A stretch of 13,670 nucleotides of DNA from the NCBI GenBank assembly GCA_964569765.1, contig CAZMVY010000130.1:1-13670 (forward strand), written 5' to 3'. The position numbers and the translations under genes were made by a program. This document shows positions 12,719-13,670 of this stretch, in pieces. The stretch comes from CAZMVY01 sp964569765 (GTDB lineage: Bacteria; Planctomycetota; Phycisphaerae; UBA1845; PWPN01). Below the pieces are notes generated by a model. The model was not told the DNA's origin. It was given only the letters and a program-made list of their open reading frames with translations, and searched no databases. Numbering within the stretch: position 1 is the first letter of the stretch; every line of letters starts with the position of its first letter.

Positions 12719-13670
12719 ATGCAATCCTCCCGCGTGATGATCGGCGTTGTCTTGCTTGTTCTGGTCGCAGGGAACGTGCGGGCGGCGCCGCCGGCGGACG
12801 CTACGCCCGCGGCGCACTGGGATTTCGATACCGCCGAACAGGGTTGCGTGTTGGATCGTGCCGGCGGCGCACGCGATGCCGTCACCGGCAACTATCGGCT
12901 GATCGAGGGTGTGGCCGGCCGCGCGCTGAAGTGCGACGGGTTTACGACCTGCGTCACACGCAAGGCACAAAACGCGCCACGATTGGGCAGCGCGTTTACG
13001 ATTCAGGCCTGGGTGGCCGTACAGGCGTACCCGTGGGGCTGGTGTCCGATCGTGTCGCAGCGCGACGGGCGGAAGGCCGGCTACCTCTTCGGCGTCGATG
13101 CGCGGGGCCGCGTCGGGCTGCATCTTGCCCTCGACGGGCAGTGGCGCGAGTGCAACGCTGACAAGCCGCTACCGCTTATGCAGTGGAGCCACGTCGCGGC
13201 CACGTTTGATGCCGCCTCGGGCGTGGCGGTCTACGTCAATGGCGAGGCGGCCGGGCGGCTGGCCGCGTCGGGGCCGCCGACGTACGCGGTGGGGGCGGAT
13301 TTGCTCATCGGGCGGAACCGCGACAGGGAGCCCGCGATGTACTCGGCGGCATGGGGAGCTGCGGAGCAACCGGTCCACTTCGCTTTCGACGGCATCATCG
13401 ACGAGGTGAAGATTCACACGCGCCGCCTGACGCCGGACGAGATTCGGTCGGCGTTTACGGCCGCGCGCCCGGACCGCGTGCCGGACCTCAAGCCGCGCCG
13501 GCTGCCCTCGGGCCCGAAGGACATCCTCCGCTTCGGCGCGTTCTATCACCATCTGGCCTATTGCGAGGAGTGGGACGCTCTTTGGCGGGGGAGCGGTCCG
13601 GACGTACTGGTTGCGTTCGATTTTGCGCCGGTCCGCCTCGTGTTCTGGCGGGGAACCTCGTATGCGCCGT
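12719..13670 (+). CDS. Secreted LamG/concanavalin-A-like domain protein, N-terminal part (cut by window end)
   Basis: The ATG at 12719 has GAGAGG about nine bases upstream, and the frame stays open to the last base (317 codons), so the C-terminus is missing. A signal peptide covers residues 1-22 (MQSSRVMIGVVLLVLVAGNV-RA). A jelly-roll domain of the LamG type spans about 30-240. It has AHWDFDTAEQG, SAFTIQAWVAVQAYPWGWCPIVSQRD, WSHVAATFDAASGVAVYVNGEAAG, LLIGRNRDRE and the closing FDGIIDEVKIHTRRLTPDEIRSAF. After it begins a second region with PDVLVAFDFAPVRLVFWRGTSYAP, a motif I associate with large secreted planctomycete/Bacteroidota proteins of unknown function. The LamG domain probably binds carbohydrate. 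It is divergent from the toroid-like gene across 178 bp that holds a TTGACT (12633) but no convincing -10. Confidence 0.87.
   Translation, partial: MQSSRVMIGVVLLVLVAGNVRAAPPADATPAAHWDFDTAEQGCVLDRAGGARDAVTGNYRLIEGVAGRALKCDGFTTCVTRKAQNAPRLGSAFTIQAWVAVQAYPWGWCPIVSQRDGRKAGYLFGVDARGRVGLHLALDGQWRECNADKPLPLMQWSHVAATFDAASGVAVYVNGEAAGRLAASGPPTYAVGADLLIGRNRDREPAMYSAAWGAAEQPVHFAFDGIIDEVKIHTRRLTPDEIRSAFTAARPDRVPDLKPRRLPSGPKDILRFGAFYHHLAYCEEWDALWRGSGPDVLVAFDFAPVRLVFWRGTSYAP

Noticed and set aside
12541..12891. 117-codon N-terminal extension of the toroid-like protein
   Set aside because: It would place residues before a signal peptide and overlap the divergent LamG gene. The ATG at 12540 has a good ribosome site.
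1..13670. tRNA, rRNA, CRISPR array, insertion sequence or phage genes
   Set aside because: I looked for these and saw no supporting sequence: no regularly spaced identical repeats, transposase motifs or cloverleaf-like segments.

Overview
This GC-rich window looks like ordinary chromosome from a heterotrophic Planctomycetota-type bacterium, perhaps Phycisphaerae-like. That is an inference from gene content: a secreted S1 sulfatase, a LamG-domain protein, a Gfo/Idh/MocA oxidoreductase, an ECF sigma factor followed by a short membrane protein and a pilin-tail protein, and DUF362. No rRNA, tRNA, CRISPR array, transposase or phage gene was seen. The only clear repeats are short: a REP-like palindrome, a heptamer tract, and an internal repeat in a lipoprotein gene. 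Thirteen complete genes lie between two genes cut by the window edges. No gap without a gene exceeds about 220 bp.

Layout. 1-555 (+) is the C-terminal part of a Gfo/Idh/MocA oxidoreductase. It converges on a Crp/Fnr-type regulator (774-1472, -), with a strong hairpin at 707-735 between them. Next on the minus strand is a tightly coupled cassette transcribed leftwards: ECF sigma factor (4041-3472), a 126-aa single-pass membrane protein (3475-3095) and a 492-aa membrane-anchored protein with a pilin-like tail (3098-1620). Both junctions are ATGA overlaps. A secreted formylglycine sulfatase (5667-4081) ends 39 bp before the sigma gene. Upstream of the sulfatase is yidD (6032-5730, -), separated from it by a gap holding six heptamer repeats.

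Divergent from yidD is a small lipoprotein (6172-6615, +). It is almost entirely amphipathic repeats that change from an 11-residue to an 18-residue period, and its gene has a good promoter and ribosome binding site. A two-helix membrane protein (6960-6667, -) and a short ArgA-type GNAT acetyltransferase (7515-7021, -) follow. The acetyltransferase is divergent from a UbiA-family membrane transferase of the decaprenyl-phosphate phosphoribosyltransferase type (7717-8646, +, TTG start), and back-to-back promoter-like sites lie between them. A DUF362 protein (8726-9886, +) follows in the same direction.

The right part has a REP-like palindrome (9891-9925), then a 73-aa protein and an AbiEii-like nucleotidyltransferase in a GTGA-coupled pair (10785-10001, -). 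A secreted 532-aa protein that looks like an alpha/alpha-toroid (12540-10942, -) is divergent from a secreted LamG-domain protein (12719 to the window end, +, cut).

No obvious defence island or large novel system is present. The features most worth pursuing are the 11/18-residue-repeat lipoprotein, the coupled sigma/membrane/pilin-tail cassette, the UbiA-DUF362 pair, and the small-protein/nucleotidyltransferase pair.
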